Notes: generated from the letters alone by a model not told the origin. Counted from the first letter of the stretch, positions 23,814 to 33,538 are shown. The stretch: 34,723 nt of DNA from Prevotella sp. (GCA_016284635.1 JAEEPF010000018.1:1-34723), one strand, 5' to 3'. Numbers and translations are program-made.

Positions 23814-23841
23814 ATAAATCCCGCCTGTTGGCGGGATTTAT
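23814..23841. terminator. Bidirectional terminator hairpin
   Basis: A 12-bp perfect stem (ATAAATCCCGCC, loop TGTT) lies between the convergent EEP gene and the AlaX-like gene. Its core resembles the hairpin at 5585. Confidence 0.8.
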
Positions 23842-23845
23842 TATA

Positions 23846-24313
23846 TCACACAATCTTGAAACGTACACGGAAAGACCGTTCGTGCTCGTCCCAATTGGTG
23901 CCGAGCATCTCGAAGCGCCCTATCTGTGAAGTGCTGCGGACGTGCTTGCCGATGCAGGGACAGACATCGTAGTCGCCGATACGGACAAGTCGGATGGTGT
24001 CGGAGGCATCATCAGGCAGACGGTCGAGGCTGACATCGTCAGGCAACTCATCGCGGGTGACGAACTCGAAAGTGACGGGCAGATCTTCCTCGATGAGTTC
24101 GTTCATACGGCGTTCTATCTCCTTTTCCTCCTGACGCGAGGGCTTGTGGTCGAGATAGAAGCTCATCTTGCTCTTCTTACGCTCGACATGGGCATTATAG
24201 GAACGCTCACAGCCAAAGATGCGTATCATCGTCTGATTCAGAAGATGCTCTGCCGTATGACTTGGAGGGTATTCTTCTTTATTGTGGTCGTTCAGGATAT
24301 AGTCTTCTGCCAT
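23846..24313 (-). CDS. AlaX-like tRNA-editing domain protein
   Basis: The 155-residue protein has the zinc-site pattern of the threonyl/alanyl-tRNA synthetase second additional domain: HTAEH at residues 19-23 (HxxxH) and CPCIGKH (Cys120, His124). The length fits free-standing AlaX-type proteins that remove serine or glycine from mis-charged tRNA-Ala. I start it at the ATG at 24313, 4 nt after the amylase stop; a longer frame would run back into the amylase gene and adds residues with no family likeness. It is the third gene of the fabD-amylase operon. The trans-editing role is inferred from the family. Confidence 0.82.
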   Translation of the reverse strand: MAEDYILNDHNKEEYPPSHTAEHLLNQTMIRIFGCERSYNAHVERKKSKMSFYLDHKPSRQEEKEIERRMNELIEEDLPVTFEFVTRDELPDDVSLDRLPDDASDTIRLVRIGDYDVCPCIGKHVRSTSQIGRFEMLGTNWDEHERSFRVRFKIV

Positions 24314-24317
24314 AGGG

Positions 24318-25973
24318 TCACGCTTTGAATTTGAGGACAACGGCACCAAGGGGTTCGAGGTCGACGGAAACGTAGCAGTCACGATACAGTTGGCGCTTTA
24401 TCTCCTTGCCACTGAGCAGATCAACGGCTGTGACATTCTTCCGCTCCTTCAGTTTCAAATAGTCGAAAGCGTGGGCAGGGATGGTGACATCCATCGTGGT
24501 GGGTATTTCGTCGAAGTTGACGACCACCAGCAGAGCCTCACTGCCGGCCTTTCTCAAGAAAGCATACTGGCGCTGATACTGGCTGTTGACATACATGAGG
24601 TCGAAGCTGACACCCTCACAGACGGCCTTCTCCTTGACTGCGATATTCAACACCTTATTATATATAGAGGCCAGAGCCTTCTCGTCATTGGTGAGTCTGC
24701 CCTTCATAGCACGGGTGAGACTGGCGACGCTCCAATAGTCGAAGATGGTGGTGCGCCCGTCGTGTCCGCTGAAGCCCTCCTTGTCCATACCAGGCTCACC
24801 GTATTCCTGACCTGCGTAGATCATCACGGGATTCTGCTGGAGGAGTGCAGAGACAACGAGTCCTGGCACGCCTTTCAAAGCATTTGCAGCAAAGAAAACA
24901 CTGGCAATGCGCTGTTCATCGTGGTTCTCAAGGAAATAGAGCATGTGATCACGGATATCGTCGGTCTGCTGCCAGGCACCTGTAATAGCATGTACAGACT
25001 GGTGGCCACAGATGACATCACGAACAGTGTCGTACATACCCACCTTGTCGTAGAGGTAGTCAAAGCCTGCACCAAGGTAGTTACGGTATTCTGCGGGGTT
25101 ATAAACCTCACCGATAAAGATGATGCCAGGATAAGCAAACTTTACCTTGTCCGTAGCCCAGCGCCAAAACTCAGCAGGCACCATCTCAGCCATGTCACAA
25201 CGGAAGCCATCGATACCCTTACGCGCCCAGAAAAGCAGGATGTCTGTCATCTTGCTCCAGGTATCGGGAACAGGGTTGAAGTGGCCCACACGACCAGCAT
25301 AATAGTCAACGCCATAATTCAGCTTCACGGTCTCATACCAGTCGTTCATCCCTGGCGCATTGTGGAAACAGTCGTTACCCGTGGCCTTGGCAGGCTCTTC
25401 GATATAGGGCTGCGCCTCACCATGATAAAGGTCGAAATAAGGTGAAAACCGCTCACCCGGACAATAATAGAAATTGTTCTGCGAGTCGAAACCTAATTGA
25501 GGATTGTCATCTTCACCAAGATCCTTCACGCCTTCTGGCTTGCAGACAGAATGGTACTGACGGGCCACATGGTTAGGCACGAAGTCGATAATCACCTTCA
25601 TGCCAGCCTTATGAGTACGCTCCACAAGCCGTTCGAACTCCTGCATACGCTTGTTCACGTCCGTTGCCAGGTCCGGGTCGATGTCGTAATAGTCTGTGAC
25701 GGCATAGGGTGAACCGGCACGACCTTTGACAACTGCAGGATGCTGACGGGGGATACCATAGGCTGAGTAGTCTGTCTGTGTGGCATGGCGGATGAGACCC
25801 GTATACCAAATATGGCTCACGCCCATCTCCCTGATTTTCTTCAGGGTGCTGGGCGTGAAGTCATTCAGTTTTCCGCAACCGTTCTCCTCTATCGTTCCAC
25901 CTTCCTTGCGGGTGGTGTTCCGATTGCCGTATAGACGGGTGAAAATCTGATAGATAACAATTTTCTCTTTCAT
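24318..25973 (-). CDS. Cytosolic GH13 alpha-amylase family enzyme
   Basis: The 551-residue glycoside hydrolase has no signal peptide, so it should act in the cytosol on maltodextrins or glycogen. GH13 regions are all visible: DFVPNH (130-135), GFRCDMAEM with the nucleophile Asp260, FIGEVYN with the acid/base Glu289, and ENHDEQR with Asp352. The barrel begins at MKEKIVIYQIFTRLYGN. A C-terminal beta domain follows (about 455-551). Its ATG overlaps the fabD stop by one base (TAATG), so translation is probably coupled. It is likely to work with the glycogen synthase and phosphorylase encoded further right. Confidence 0.92.
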   Translation of the reverse strand: MKEKIVIYQIFTRLYGNRNTTRKEGGTIEENGCGKLNDFTPSTLKKIREMGVSHIWYTGLIRHATQTDYSAYGIPRQHPAVVKGRAGSPYAVTDYYDIDPDLATDVNKRMQEFERLVERTHKAGMKVIIDFVPNHVARQYHSVCKPEGVKDLGEDDNPQLGFDSQNNFYYCPGERFSPYFDLYHGEAQPYIEEPAKATGNDCFHNAPGMNDWYETVKLNYGVDYYAGRVGHFNPVPDTWSKMTDILLFWARKGIDGFRCDMAEMVPAEFWRWATDKVKFAYPGIIFIGEVYNPAEYRNYLGAGFDYLYDKVGMYDTVRDVICGHQSVHAITGAWQQTDDIRDHMLYFLENHDEQRIASVFFAANALKGVPGLVVSALLQQNPVMIYAGQEYGEPGMDKEGFSGHDGRTTIFDYWSVASLTRAMKGRLTNDEKALASIYNKVLNIAVKEKAVCEGVSFDLMYVNSQYQRQYAFLRKAGSEALLVVVNFDEIPTTMDVTIPAHAFDYLKLKERKNVTAVDLLSGKEIKRQLYRDCYVSVDLEPLGAVVLKFKA

Positions 25974-26866
25974 TATTCTCCGATACTATGGGCAGAAACC
26001 TCTTTATTGATCTTCGCAATCATACCCTGCAGAGCCTTCCCTGGACCACACTCTGTGAAGTCGTCAGCACCATCGGCAATCATATTCTCCACACTCTGGG
26101 CCCAACGCACACTGCTTGTCAGCTGAGCGATGAGGTTAGCCTTGATCTCTGCGGGATCAGTATGGGGCTTGGCATCCACATTCTGATAGACAGGACACTT
26201 CGGCGTCTTGATCTCCGTCTTCTCAATGGCAGCCTGAAGTTCATCCTTGGCGGGCTGCATCAGGGGAGAGTGGAAGGCGCCACCTACCTTCAAAGGCAGC
26301 GCACGCTTGGCACCGGCAGCCTTCAGCTGCTCGCAGGCCTCGTTGATGGCATCGAAATCACCAGAGATCACAAGCTGGCCAGGACAGTTGTAGTTGGCAG
26401 GAACCACCACACCTTTACCCATCTTGCTCACCTCGGCACAAATCTCCTCGATCTTGTCGAAGGGCAGCGCGATGATGGCAGCCATCGTCGATGGCTGGGC
26501 CTCGCAGGCCTTCTGCATAGCCATAGCACGGGCATAGACCAGTTTCAGACCGTCCTCGAAACTGAGGGCACCAGCAGCTGTCAGTGCAGAGAACTCACCC
26601 AGTGAGTGTCCGGCAGTCATCTTCGGGTCAAAGGCGTCACCCATACAAAGGGCAGAGATGACACTGTGGAGGAAAACTGCGGGCTGAGTGACCTTCGTCT
26701 GCTTCAGTTCTTCGTCAGTTCCCTCGAACATAATGTCGGTAATACGATATCCAAGAATGTCGTTTGCTTTCTCAAAAAGTTCCTTGGCAAGGGGATTGTT
26801 CTCATAAAGATCCTTACCCATGCCTACAAACTGTGCTCCCTGTCCGGGAAATACAAATGCTTTCAT
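25973..26866 (-). CDS. fabD: Malonyl-CoA:ACP transacylase
   Basis: FabD loads malonyl groups onto acyl carrier protein for fatty acid synthesis. The 297-residue product starts MKAFVFPGQGAQFVGMGKDL, has the nucleophile elbow GHSLGEFSAL with Ser88, the Gln-containing VTQPAVFLHS, and GGAFHSPLM with the catalytic His. The ending ECGPGKALQGMIAKI is also typical. Length is normal. It is the first gene of an operon with an amylase and an AlaX-like protein, an unusual set. Confidence 0.95.
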   Translation of the reverse strand: MKAFVFPGQGAQFVGMGKDLYENNPLAKELFEKANDILGYRITDIMFEGTDEELKQTKVTQPAVFLHSVISALCMGDAFDPKMTAGHSLGEFSALTAAGALSFEDGLKLVYARAMAMQKACEAQPSTMAAIIALPFDKIEEICAEVSKMGKGVVVPANYNCPGQLVISGDFDAINEACEQLKAAGAKRALPLKVGGAFHSPLMQPAKDELQAAIEKTEIKTPKCPVYQNVDAKPHTDPAEIKANLIAQLTSSVRWAQSVENMIADGADDFTECGPGKALQGMIAKINKEVSAHSIGE

Positions 26867-26907
26867 ATTTTCTTTACTATATTTATAAATAATGTCGTTT
26901 CGGACTG

Positions 26908-26915
26908 CAAAATTA
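26908..26915 (-). promoter_or_regulatory. -7 promoter box of the fabD operon
   Basis: The minus strand reads TAATTTTG, 41 nt before the fabD ATG. It faces away from the divergent box at 26990; the DNA between them must serve both. Confidence 0.58.
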
Positions 26916-26989
26916 CGATAAAAATCTGAAAAAAGAGCCTCCGAGACTATTTTTTTACCGAAAGTCGTGTGATTATCGATTTTTTTATG

Positions 26990-26997
26990 TAAGTTTG
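26990..26997 (+). promoter_or_regulatory. -7 promoter box of the TenI-like/prs operon
   Basis: TAAGTTTG, 28 nt before the ATG at 27026. No clear -33 box. Confidence 0.58.
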
Positions 26998-27025
26998 CAG
27001 TGCAGAAAGAGAACTATTGACAAAA

Positions 27026-27634
27026 ATGAAGCTCATAGTAATGACCAAGCCGACCTTCTTCGTGGAAGAAGACAAGATTTTGGCTAACCTGTTCGAGGAA
27101 GGTCTGGAAAACCTTCATCTGTACAAGCCCGGTGCCTCGCCGATGTATTCAGAACGGCTGCTGACACTGTTGGGCGAGGACTATAACAGCAGGATTACCG
27201 TCCATGGTCACTTCTACCTGAAAGAAGAGTTCCGGCTCAAAGGCATCCATATCGACGACGCCTACACAGAACCGCCCATAGGCTATAAGGGGAACATCTC
27301 CCGTACCTGCCATGCCATCAGTGAGTTGAAGGAGGCGAAGAAGCACAGCAACTATGTGTTCCTACACTGCATCTACGACAGTCAGACTAATGCCGACGAG
27401 AAATCAACTTTCACCTACGAGGAGCTGAAAGAGGCTTCTCGTCAAGGGCTTATAGACAAGAAGGTTTTCGCCTTGGGAGGTATGAACCTCGACAACGTGA
27501 AGGAAGCAAAGGATCTTGGATTCGGTGGCGTTGTCATCTGCGGTGATCTGTGGAATCGCTTCAATATCCACAACGAGATAGACTACAAGGAACTGCTTAA
27601 TCGCTTTGAGCGTCTGCGTAAGACCATAGAATAG
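27026..27634 (+). CDS. TenI/ThiE-like TIM-barrel protein, function uncertain
   Basis: The 202-residue protein has the overall pattern of thiamine phosphate synthase and TenI: MKLIVMTKPTFF, LHLYKPGAS, ITVHGHF, and the phosphate-binding end FALGGMNLDNVKEAKDLGFGGVVICGDLW. Two active-site segments differ from what is usual: LHLYKP carries Tyr where Arg is typical (LxLRKP), and LHCIYDS takes the place of the common SPIFDS. It is therefore more likely a TenI-like or repurposed paralogue than the thiamine biosynthesis enzyme itself, and no thi genes are near. The ATG at 27026 is used instead of the upstream TTG. It leads an operon with prs. Confidence 0.78.
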   Translation: MKLIVMTKPTFFVEEDKILANLFEEGLENLHLYKPGASPMYSERLLTLLGEDYNSRITVHGHFYLKEEFRLKGIHIDDAYTEPPIGYKGNISRTCHAISELKEAKKHSNYVFLHCIYDSQTNADEKSTFTYEELKEASRQGLIDKKVFALGGMNLDNVKEAKDLGFGGVVICGDLWNRFNIHNEIDYKELLNRFERLRKTIE

Positions 27635-27662
27635 AACTGAATAGAACAAAACTATAATAAAG

Positions 27663-28601
27663 ATGAGTGAGACTAACTCCTACATGGTATTCTCTGGCAC
27701 TGCCACGAAATACCTGGCAGAGAAAATCTGCCAAAGCCTGGGATGTCCGTTAGGACAATTGTTAATCACCAAGTTCTCCGATGGAGAATTTGCCGTATCT
27801 TACGAGGAGAGTATCCGTGGTCGTGACATCTTCTTGGTACAGAGCACCTTCCCAAACTCTGACAACCTGATGGAACTGCTGCTGATGATTGATGCCGCCA
27901 AGCGTGCCTCTGCCCGTACCATCAATGCCGTCATCCCCTACTTTGGATGGGCACGTCAGGATCGTAAGGACAAGCCGCGTGTCAGCATCGGTGCTAAGCT
28001 TGTGGCTGACCTGCTGAGTGTGGCGGGTGTGAACCGTGTCATCACGATGGACCTGCATGCAGACCAGATCCAGGGATTCTTCGATGTGCCCGTGGATCAT
28101 CTCTATGCCTCTGGCGTCATCATTCCCTACCTCGAGAGCCTGCACCTTGAAGACCTGGTCATCGCTTCTCCTGATGTAGGTGGATCGAAGCGTGCCAACA
28201 CCTATGCCAAGTATTTTGGTTGCCCACTCGTGCTTTGCAATAAGACCCGTGCCCGTGCCAACGTGGTGGCTACCATGCAGATTATCGGTGAAGTGGAAGG
28301 TAAGAATGTCGTCATTGTCGACGATATGGTCGATACGGCTGGTACTATCACCAAAGCTGCCGACCTGATGAAGGAGAATGGAGCAAAGACGGTTCGTGCC
28401 TGTGCCTCACACTGTGTGATGAGTGGTCCTGCCAGTGACCGTGTCCAGGCATCAGCCCTCGAAGAGATTGTCTTCACCGACTCCATCCCCTACACCCAGC
28501 GTTGTGCCAAGGTGAAGCAACTCTCCGTTGCCGACACCTTCGCAGAAGCCATACGTCGCGTTATCAGCAACCAGAGTATCAGCGACCTCTATATCATCTG
28601 A
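27663..28601 (+). CDS. prs: Ribose-phosphate pyrophosphokinase
   Basis: Prs makes PRPP from ribose 5-phosphate and ATP, feeding nucleotide, histidine and NAD synthesis. The 312-residue product has the family motifs MVFSGTATKYLAEKIC, KFSDGEFAVSYEESIRGRDIFLVQS, PYFGWARQDRKDKPR, DLHADQIQGFF, and the PRPP loop VVIVDDMVDTAGTI. Length is normal. It lies 28 nt after the TenI-like gene and 7 nt before a lipoprotein gene, in one operon. Confidence 0.96.
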   Translation: MSETNSYMVFSGTATKYLAEKICQSLGCPLGQLLITKFSDGEFAVSYEESIRGRDIFLVQSTFPNSDNLMELLLMIDAAKRASARTINAVIPYFGWARQDRKDKPRVSIGAKLVADLLSVAGVNRVITMDLHADQIQGFFDVPVDHLYASGVIIPYLESLHLEDLVIASPDVGGSKRANTYAKYFGCPLVLCNKTRARANVVATMQIIGEVEGKNVVIVDDMVDTAGTITKAADLMKENGAKTVRACASHCVMSGPASDRVQASALEEIVFTDSIPYTQRCAKVKQLSVADTFAEAIRRVISNQSISDLYII

Positions 28602-28608
28602 TGATCAT

Positions 28609-29175
28609 ATGAGTATCAAGACTTTTCTTGGACTGACAGTTGTGGGTATGTTATGCCTCTCCTGTCAGTCCAATGTCTATCAGATCTCTGGCTTCGCCTA
28701 CGGCTTTATGGATGGTGACACCATCTGCCTGCGTTTTGAGTCTGACGGGAAAAGACCAGTCTATATCACACAGGTAGTCGATGGGAAATTCACATTTTCT
28801 GGTGAGACGGGTGCCACTACTCTATGTCACATCTATCCTAAGAACAGACCAGAGAGTACGGTATCACTCTTTCTTGAACCAGCCCAAATAGCCGTGGAGT
28901 TATCACTATTACCAGAGAGAAACAGAGTATCCGGCACGACGATCAATAACACTTGGCAACAACTGAATGATTCCATCAGAATACTCGGACAAGAGGTGGT
29001 CAAGACCTCTTTACTGCCTGTGAATGACAGTGTTACACAACTGTCACGGATAAAGACCGTCGACAGCCTTCACCGTAGGATGTCGGACTGCATCCTCAAC
29101 ACCGCCCGCTGTAATAGCGACAATCCTTTAGGACAATACATCAACGAGAATTATAAAGCGCCCGAGTTCAAATGA
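28609..29175 (+). CDS. DUF4369-like lipoprotein
   Basis: The 188-residue product begins MSIKTFLGLTVVGMLCLSC, a probable lipoprotein signal with Cys19 as the acylated residue (the -3 position is Cys rather than Leu). The next 90 residues, starting YQISGFAYGFMDGDTICLRF and including TQVVDGKFTFSGE, resemble the DUF4369 domain common at the N-terminus of Bacteroidetes thioredoxin-like lipoproteins. No CxxC redox motif follows, so the thioredoxin part is absent. Function unknown. I place the start at 28609 just after the prs stop. The last codons form half of a terminator stem. Confidence 0.75.
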   Translation: MSIKTFLGLTVVGMLCLSCQSNVYQISGFAYGFMDGDTICLRFESDGKRPVYITQVVDGKFTFSGETGATTLCHIYPKNRPESTVSLFLEPAQIAVELSLLPERNRVSGTTINNTWQQLNDSIRILGQEVVKTSLLPVNDSVTQLSRIKTVDSLHRRMSDCILNTARCNSDNPLGQYINENYKAPEFK

Positions 29176-29186
29176 ACCGGGCGCTT
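29156..29186. terminator. Bidirectional terminator overlapping the lipoprotein stop
   Basis: AAGCGCCCG-A-GTTC, loop AAAT, GAAC-CGGGCGCTT: a 13-bp stem with one bulged A. The TGA stop of the lipoprotein gene lies in the loop and right arm. It also serves the convergent glycogen phosphorylase gene, which ends at 29212. Confidence 0.8.
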
Positions 29187-29211
29187 CGTTTATTCTTTCT
29201 ATTCTCACCAT

Positions 29212-31794
29212 TTAGTTGTTGCCAATAGGCAGTTCCAGCCACTTCACGTAGCAGAAGTCCATACGGTGAGGCAGATTCTTGTTCTTCGGATACATGCGGA
29301 TAGCACTCTTGTACTGACCAGCCTGCTTGGGCGAATGCTTGGCCTCGAAGGTGTAGAGGTTGCCCTCCTTCTTAACCATCTCCAACGGCTCGATAGAGAA
29401 CACGTGCTCATTGCCTTCCTTGTCGACGGCAACATTCACCTTCTCAAGAGCGACGGCATCGTCAAGACCCTGTTCGTTGATGACATAACGGAGGACATAG
29501 TCTTGGCCAGTAAGATGCAGGCCAGAGGCAGGTGCCGTAGACTCTGAGCTCACCACGCTGATGGCATCCCAACGCTCGGCAACGGTCTCCTTCCACAAGG
29601 CAATCTCCTTAGCCAGACGGTTGCCGTTCTTGGTGAGTTCCTTGAAGCGCTTGGCCTCCTTCTCGTAGAACTTGGAATAGTAATCGTCAAGCTGACGCTT
29701 CATCGTATAGTGAGGAGCAATCTGGGCAATCGAGTTCTTGATGACCTTGATCCAGCCCTTGGAGATGCCTTTTTTGTCCTTATCATAATAAAGAGGCACG
29801 ATCTCATTCTCTAACAGGCTATAGATGGTTGCTGCATCGAGCTGATCCTGATAGCCCTGATTCTGATAGGTGCGCTTCTCGGTGAGTGCCCAGCCGGCAC
29901 CCTCGCGATAGCCCTCAAGCCACCAACCGTCCTTGACGGAGAGGTTGACAACACCATTCATCTCGGCCTTCTCGCCAGAGGTACCAGAAGCCTCAAGCGG
30001 ACGTGTCGGCGTGTTCATCCAGATATCAACACCTGATACCAGACGACGAGCCAGCAGGAAGTCATAGTCCTCTAGGAAGATCACCTTACCCTGGAACTGA
30101 GGCATCTGCGAGATCTCAAAGATCCTCTTGATCAGACCCTGTCCGGCACCATCTGCGGGGTGAGCCTTACCTGCAAAGAGGAACATAACGGGACGCTCGG
30201 GATTGTTGACAATTCTGTCAAGACGCTCCAGGTCGGTAAACAGCAGGTGAGCACGCTTATAGGTAGCGAAACGACGGCAGAAACCGATGACCAGTGAATT
30301 GGGGTTCATGCGCTCAACCAACTTCACTACACGTGCAGGATCACCCTGATTCTTCAACCACGTCTCCTGGAACTGGATCTTGATATAATCGAACAACTTA
30401 GCCTTCAGAGCCTGACGGGTTGCCCAAATCTCCTCATCGGGACAGTTATAGATGCCGTGCCAGATATCCTCGTTAGACTGATCGCTCATAAACTTGGAAT
30501 CAAAGTACTTGGCATAGACCTGACGCCACTCAGCGGCAGCCCATGTGGGGAAGTGCACACCGTTGGTCACATAGCCCACGTGGTTCTCCTCCGGATAGTA
30601 ACCGTTCCAGATGGGGGCAAACATCTTCTGCGACACCCAACCATGCAGCATCGACACGCCATTAACCTCCTGACAAGTGTTGCAGGCGAAGGTTGACATA
30701 CAGAACTTCTCGCCCTTGTCATCAGGATTGGTACGGCCCATACCGATAAACTCGTCCCAAGAGATACCCAGTTTGGCGGGATAGCCACCCATGTATTTGC
30801 CGAACAGGCCCTCATCGAAGTAGTCGTGACCTGCAGGCACTGGCGTATGAACGGTGTAGAGGCCACTGGCGCGAACCAACTCCATTGCCTGGTTGAAGGT
30901 AAGACCGTCTTCCTCGATATAATCGCACAAGCGCTGCAGATTACAGAGAGCAGCGTGACCCTCGTTACAGTGATAGATATCTTTCTTGATGCCGAGTTTC
31001 TTCAGCAGCAGCATACCGCCGATACCAAGCAGGATTTCCTGCTTCAGACGGTTCTCCCAATCACCACCATAGAGTGCGTGCGTGATGGGCTTGTCGAAGT
31101 CTGAGTTCATCTCGTTGTCGGTATCCAGTAGATACAGCTTCACACGACCGACATTCACACGCCAGACATAGGCATGAACCTGATAGTTGGTATAGGGCAC
31201 ATCGACCACCATCGGATTGCCGTCTTTGTCGAGTTGACGCTCAATAGGCAGCGAACCGAAGTTCTGCATATCGTAGTTGGCAATCTGCTGACCGTCCATC
31301 GACAGGCTCTGTGTGAAGTAGCCACAACGATAGAGGAAACCGACGGCACACATATCGACGTTAGAGTCGGAAGCCTCTTTCACATAGTCACCTGCCAACA
31401 TACCCAAACCACCTGAGTAGATCTTCAGGGCGGAGTGGATACCATACTCCATACAGAAGTATGCCACAGAAGGACGCTTTGCGTCAGGCTTCACATCCAT
31501 ATACTTGCGGAACAAAGCATAAACTTCCTTGACGCGCTTCATCAGCGCCTTGTCTTTCAGAATCTCTTCCTTGCGTTCAAAACTAAGACGCTCAAGCAGC
31601 ATCACGGGGTTATGCTTCACGTCGTGATACAGCTCAGGGTCGAGGTCACGGAACAGGTCACGGGCCTCAAAATTCCATACCCACCACATATTGTGGGCAA
31701 TCTCGTCCAAACACTTCAGTTCCTCAGGGAGCGTGGCCTTCACGGTCAGCATCCTCCATGAGGGGGAGTTTGTGTAATCTGCTTTAATTTTCAT
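29212..31794 (-). CDS. glgP: Alpha-glucan phosphorylase (GT35)
   Basis: This enzyme releases glucose 1-phosphate from glycogen or maltodextrin using PLP. The 860-residue protein begins with a DUF3417-like segment ([20 protein letters not shown]), then [35 protein letters not shown], typical of the shorter bacterial and archaeal alpha-glucan phosphorylases. The PLP lysine is in [14 protein letters not shown] (Lys609); EK replaces the commoner MK. It follows the glycogen synthase gene by 41 nt on the same strand and is probably co-transcribed, pairing synthesis with breakdown. Confidence 0.94.
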   Translation of the reverse strand: MKIKADYTNSPSWRMLTVKATLPEELKCLDEIAHNMWWVWNFEARDLFRDLDPELYHDVKHNPVMLLERLSFERKEEILKDKALMKRVKEVYALFRKYMDVKPDAKRPSVAYFCMEYGIHSALKIYSGGLGMLAGDYVKEASDSNVDMCAVGFLYRCGYFTQSLSMDGQQIANYDMQNFGSLPIERQLDKDGNPMVVDVPYTNYQVHAYVWRVNVGRVKLYLLDTDNEMNSDFDKPITHALYGGDWENRLKQEILLGIGGMLLLKKLGIKKDIYHCNEGHAALCNLQRLCDYIEEDGLTFNQAMELVRASGLYTVHTPVPAGHDYFDEGLFGKYMGGYPAKLGISWDEFIGMGRTNPDDKGEKFCMSTFACNTCQEVNGVSMLHGWVSQKMFAPIWNGYYPEENHVGYVTNGVHFPTWAAAEWRQVYAKYFDSKFMSDQSNEDIWHGIYNCPDEEIWATRQALKAKLFDYIKIQFQETWLKNQGDPARVVKLVERMNPNSLVIGFCRRFATYKRAHLLFTDLERLDRIVNNPERPVMFLFAGKAHPADGAGQGLIKRIFEISQMPQFQGKVIFLEDYDFLLARRLVSGVDIWMNTPTRPLEASGTSGEKAEMNGVVNLSVKDGWWLEGYREGAGWALTEKRTYQNQGYQDQLDAATIYSLLENEIVPLYYDKDKKGISKGWIKVIKNSIAQIAPHYTMKRQLDDYYSKFYEKEAKRFKELTKNGNRLAKEIALWKETVAERWDAISVVSSESTAPASGLHLTGQDYVLRYVINEQGLDDAVALEKVNVAVDKEGNEHVFSIEPLEMVKKEGNLYTFEAKHSPKQAGQYKSAIRMYPKNKNLPHRMDFCYVKWLELPIGNN

Positions 31795-31835
31795 AATGCT
31801 ATCAAATTAGTCTATTTGAATTCTATTTAAATATT

Positions 31836-33509
31836 TCACTTTTCCACCTTTCCTACTTTACGGGCTTCGGCCTTGGTGAGGGCGATATCGTAAGCTTCAT
31901 AATAATATGTGATAAACTCACTCCAAAGGGCCTTCTTCGACAAATCACCGGCATTCTTACGGCAGGCATCCACCTGTTTCTTGGTCATATTTGAAAAATC
32001 GGCCACCGTATCCTTGATAATATCGGCCACCTCAGAATAGTTATAGTCCGTACGATGAATCACCTTCACACCATCCGAAATCTGGCCCTCATGACCAAAC
32101 ACCGTATTGGCCCAAAGACCGAAACCGGCAAGGTCGGTCGTGATACAAGGCACCTTGAATGCCACGGCCTCCAACGGGGTATAGCCCCAAGGCTCATAGT
32201 ACGAAGGATAAATGCACAGGTCGTTACCCAATACCACATCATAGTAGGGCATATCCACGATACCGTCTTTACCGTCTAAGTAGCAGGGCAAGAAGATCAC
32301 CTTCACCTTTTCATCCCTACGGTTGTGCATATCGTAATACTTCATCATACCCAACACGTTGTCATGACTCATGTTGTGAAGCCAGTGCGTCACCTGGGGC
32401 ACATCGAGTGGTGTGTCATATTTCTTGCCACTCTTCAGTCGCTCCTGCAAGTCCTTGCGAGGTTCCCCTACCCATCCGGGCACCTCAATAAAAGCCACCA
32501 CCTTCTTCTTCAGGTCGCGGTCACGAAGCAGACGATTCATAGCCTCCACGAACACGTCGATACCCTTGTTACGGAACTCATAACGGCCAGAGGTAGAGAT
32601 GAGCAGCGTATCGTCATCGAGATTCTCACCCAACAGGGCATTGGCCACATCCAACATCTTCTTTCGAGCCAACTTACGCTTACGTGTAAACATTGCGGCA
32701 TTGGGCACAAAACTGTCGTCGAAGCCATTAGGCAACACTACATCCACTGGTTTGTCAAGCAACTCAACACATTCCTTGGCTGTAATATCGCTAACCGTCG
32801 TGAAGCAGTCCACAAAATGAGCGGTCTGCTTCTCAATCGAGTGCTTCGATTGCATATTCAGTTCCCATGACATCTGGTCACCGTTATAGGCGAAGAGATA
32901 ATCGTAGAGGGGTTTCATATTACCGGCAATGGAGCGGCCGATGCTAGTGGCATGCGTTGTGAAGACGGTACCTATCTGAGGCAGTTTATTGTTGATATAA
33001 AGAGCACCCAGACCGCACATCCACTCATTGGCATGGTAGATGACTTTCTTTGAACTGTCGAGATAGTGGTTGTAATAACTCTCCACCACCAAGGCGGCAG
33101 CATACGAGAACATCGAAGCCTCGTCGTAGTCGCCGTAGGCGTGCAACGAGTCTACGCTGTAGTGCTCCCACAGCCAACCATAGATCTCGTCTTTCTTTTC
33201 GAAATAGGGATTAAAGTCCACAAGGATGGCGACAGGATCTCCGGGCACCGTCCAGCGGCCAACCCTAACTTTGAGCCCCTGCTCTTTAGCCACACCTTGC
33301 CAATCAGCAAAGAGCGACTGATCCTCCTTGAAATAAGGACTTTCACTTTCTTTCCAGAAATCAGGACCGATAAAGATAATCTTATCCTGAAGTACCTCTT
33401 GTAGGGTTTTGGCTCGTGTCGAAAGGACTGTATAGATTCCCCCTACCTTGTTGCAGACTTCCCAACTTGACTCGAAGATGTAGTCTGGCATTAACTGCTT
33501 TTTTGCCAT
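31836..33509 (-). CDS. Glycogen synthase, GT3-like (eukaryote-type)
   Basis: The 557-residue protein resembles the eukaryotic glycogen synthase family GT3 rather than bacterial GlgA (GT5). Evidence: FESSWEVCNKVGGIYTVLSTRA near the N-terminus, VFTTHATSIGRSIAG, CFTTVSDITAKECVELL followed by VVLPNGFD, and the C-terminal YPSYYEPWGYTPLEAVAFKVPCITTDLAGFG. GT3 enzymes use UDP-glucose, GT5 mainly ADP-glucose, so the donor may differ from the textbook bacterial route; this is inference. The start is the ATG at 33509 (MAKKQLMPDYIF); a TTG upstream lies in the promoter. It heads a two-gene unit with glgP. Confidence 0.9.
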   Translation of the reverse strand: MAKKQLMPDYIFESSWEVCNKVGGIYTVLSTRAKTLQEVLQDKIIFIGPDFWKESESPYFKEDQSLFADWQGVAKEQGLKVRVGRWTVPGDPVAILVDFNPYFEKKDEIYGWLWEHYSVDSLHAYGDYDEASMFSYAAALVVESYYNHYLDSSKKVIYHANEWMCGLGALYINNKLPQIGTVFTTHATSIGRSIAGNMKPLYDYLFAYNGDQMSWELNMQSKHSIEKQTAHFVDCFTTVSDITAKECVELLDKPVDVVLPNGFDDSFVPNAAMFTRKRKLARKKMLDVANALLGENLDDDTLLISTSGRYEFRNKGIDVFVEAMNRLLRDRDLKKKVVAFIEVPGWVGEPRKDLQERLKSGKKYDTPLDVPQVTHWLHNMSHDNVLGMMKYYDMHNRRDEKVKVIFLPCYLDGKDGIVDMPYYDVVLGNDLCIYPSYYEPWGYTPLEAVAFKVPCITTDLAGFGLWANTVFGHEGQISDGVKVIHRTDYNYSEVADIIKDTVADFSNMTKKQVDACRKNAGDLSKKALWSEFITYYYEAYDIALTKAEARKVGKVEK

Positions 33510-33530
33510 CGTTTTAATAATATCTGCGTG

Positions 33531-33538
33531 CAAAGTTA
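33531..33538 (-). promoter_or_regulatory. -7 promoter box of the glycogen synthase-phosphorylase unit
   Basis: The minus strand reads TAACTTTG, 21 nt before the ATG. It is divergent from the box at 33613, with 74 AT-rich bases between them. Confidence 0.62.

Noticed and set aside
24390..25445. 351-residue plus-strand frame opposite the amylase gene
   Set aside because: It is the complement of an intact GH13 gene with all catalytic motifs and has no start signals or motifs of its own.
27627..27655. Two AATAGAACTG/AATAGAACAA units before prs as another start-abutting repeat
   Set aside because: Only two copies of period 10, which differs from the period-7/8 family; not included.
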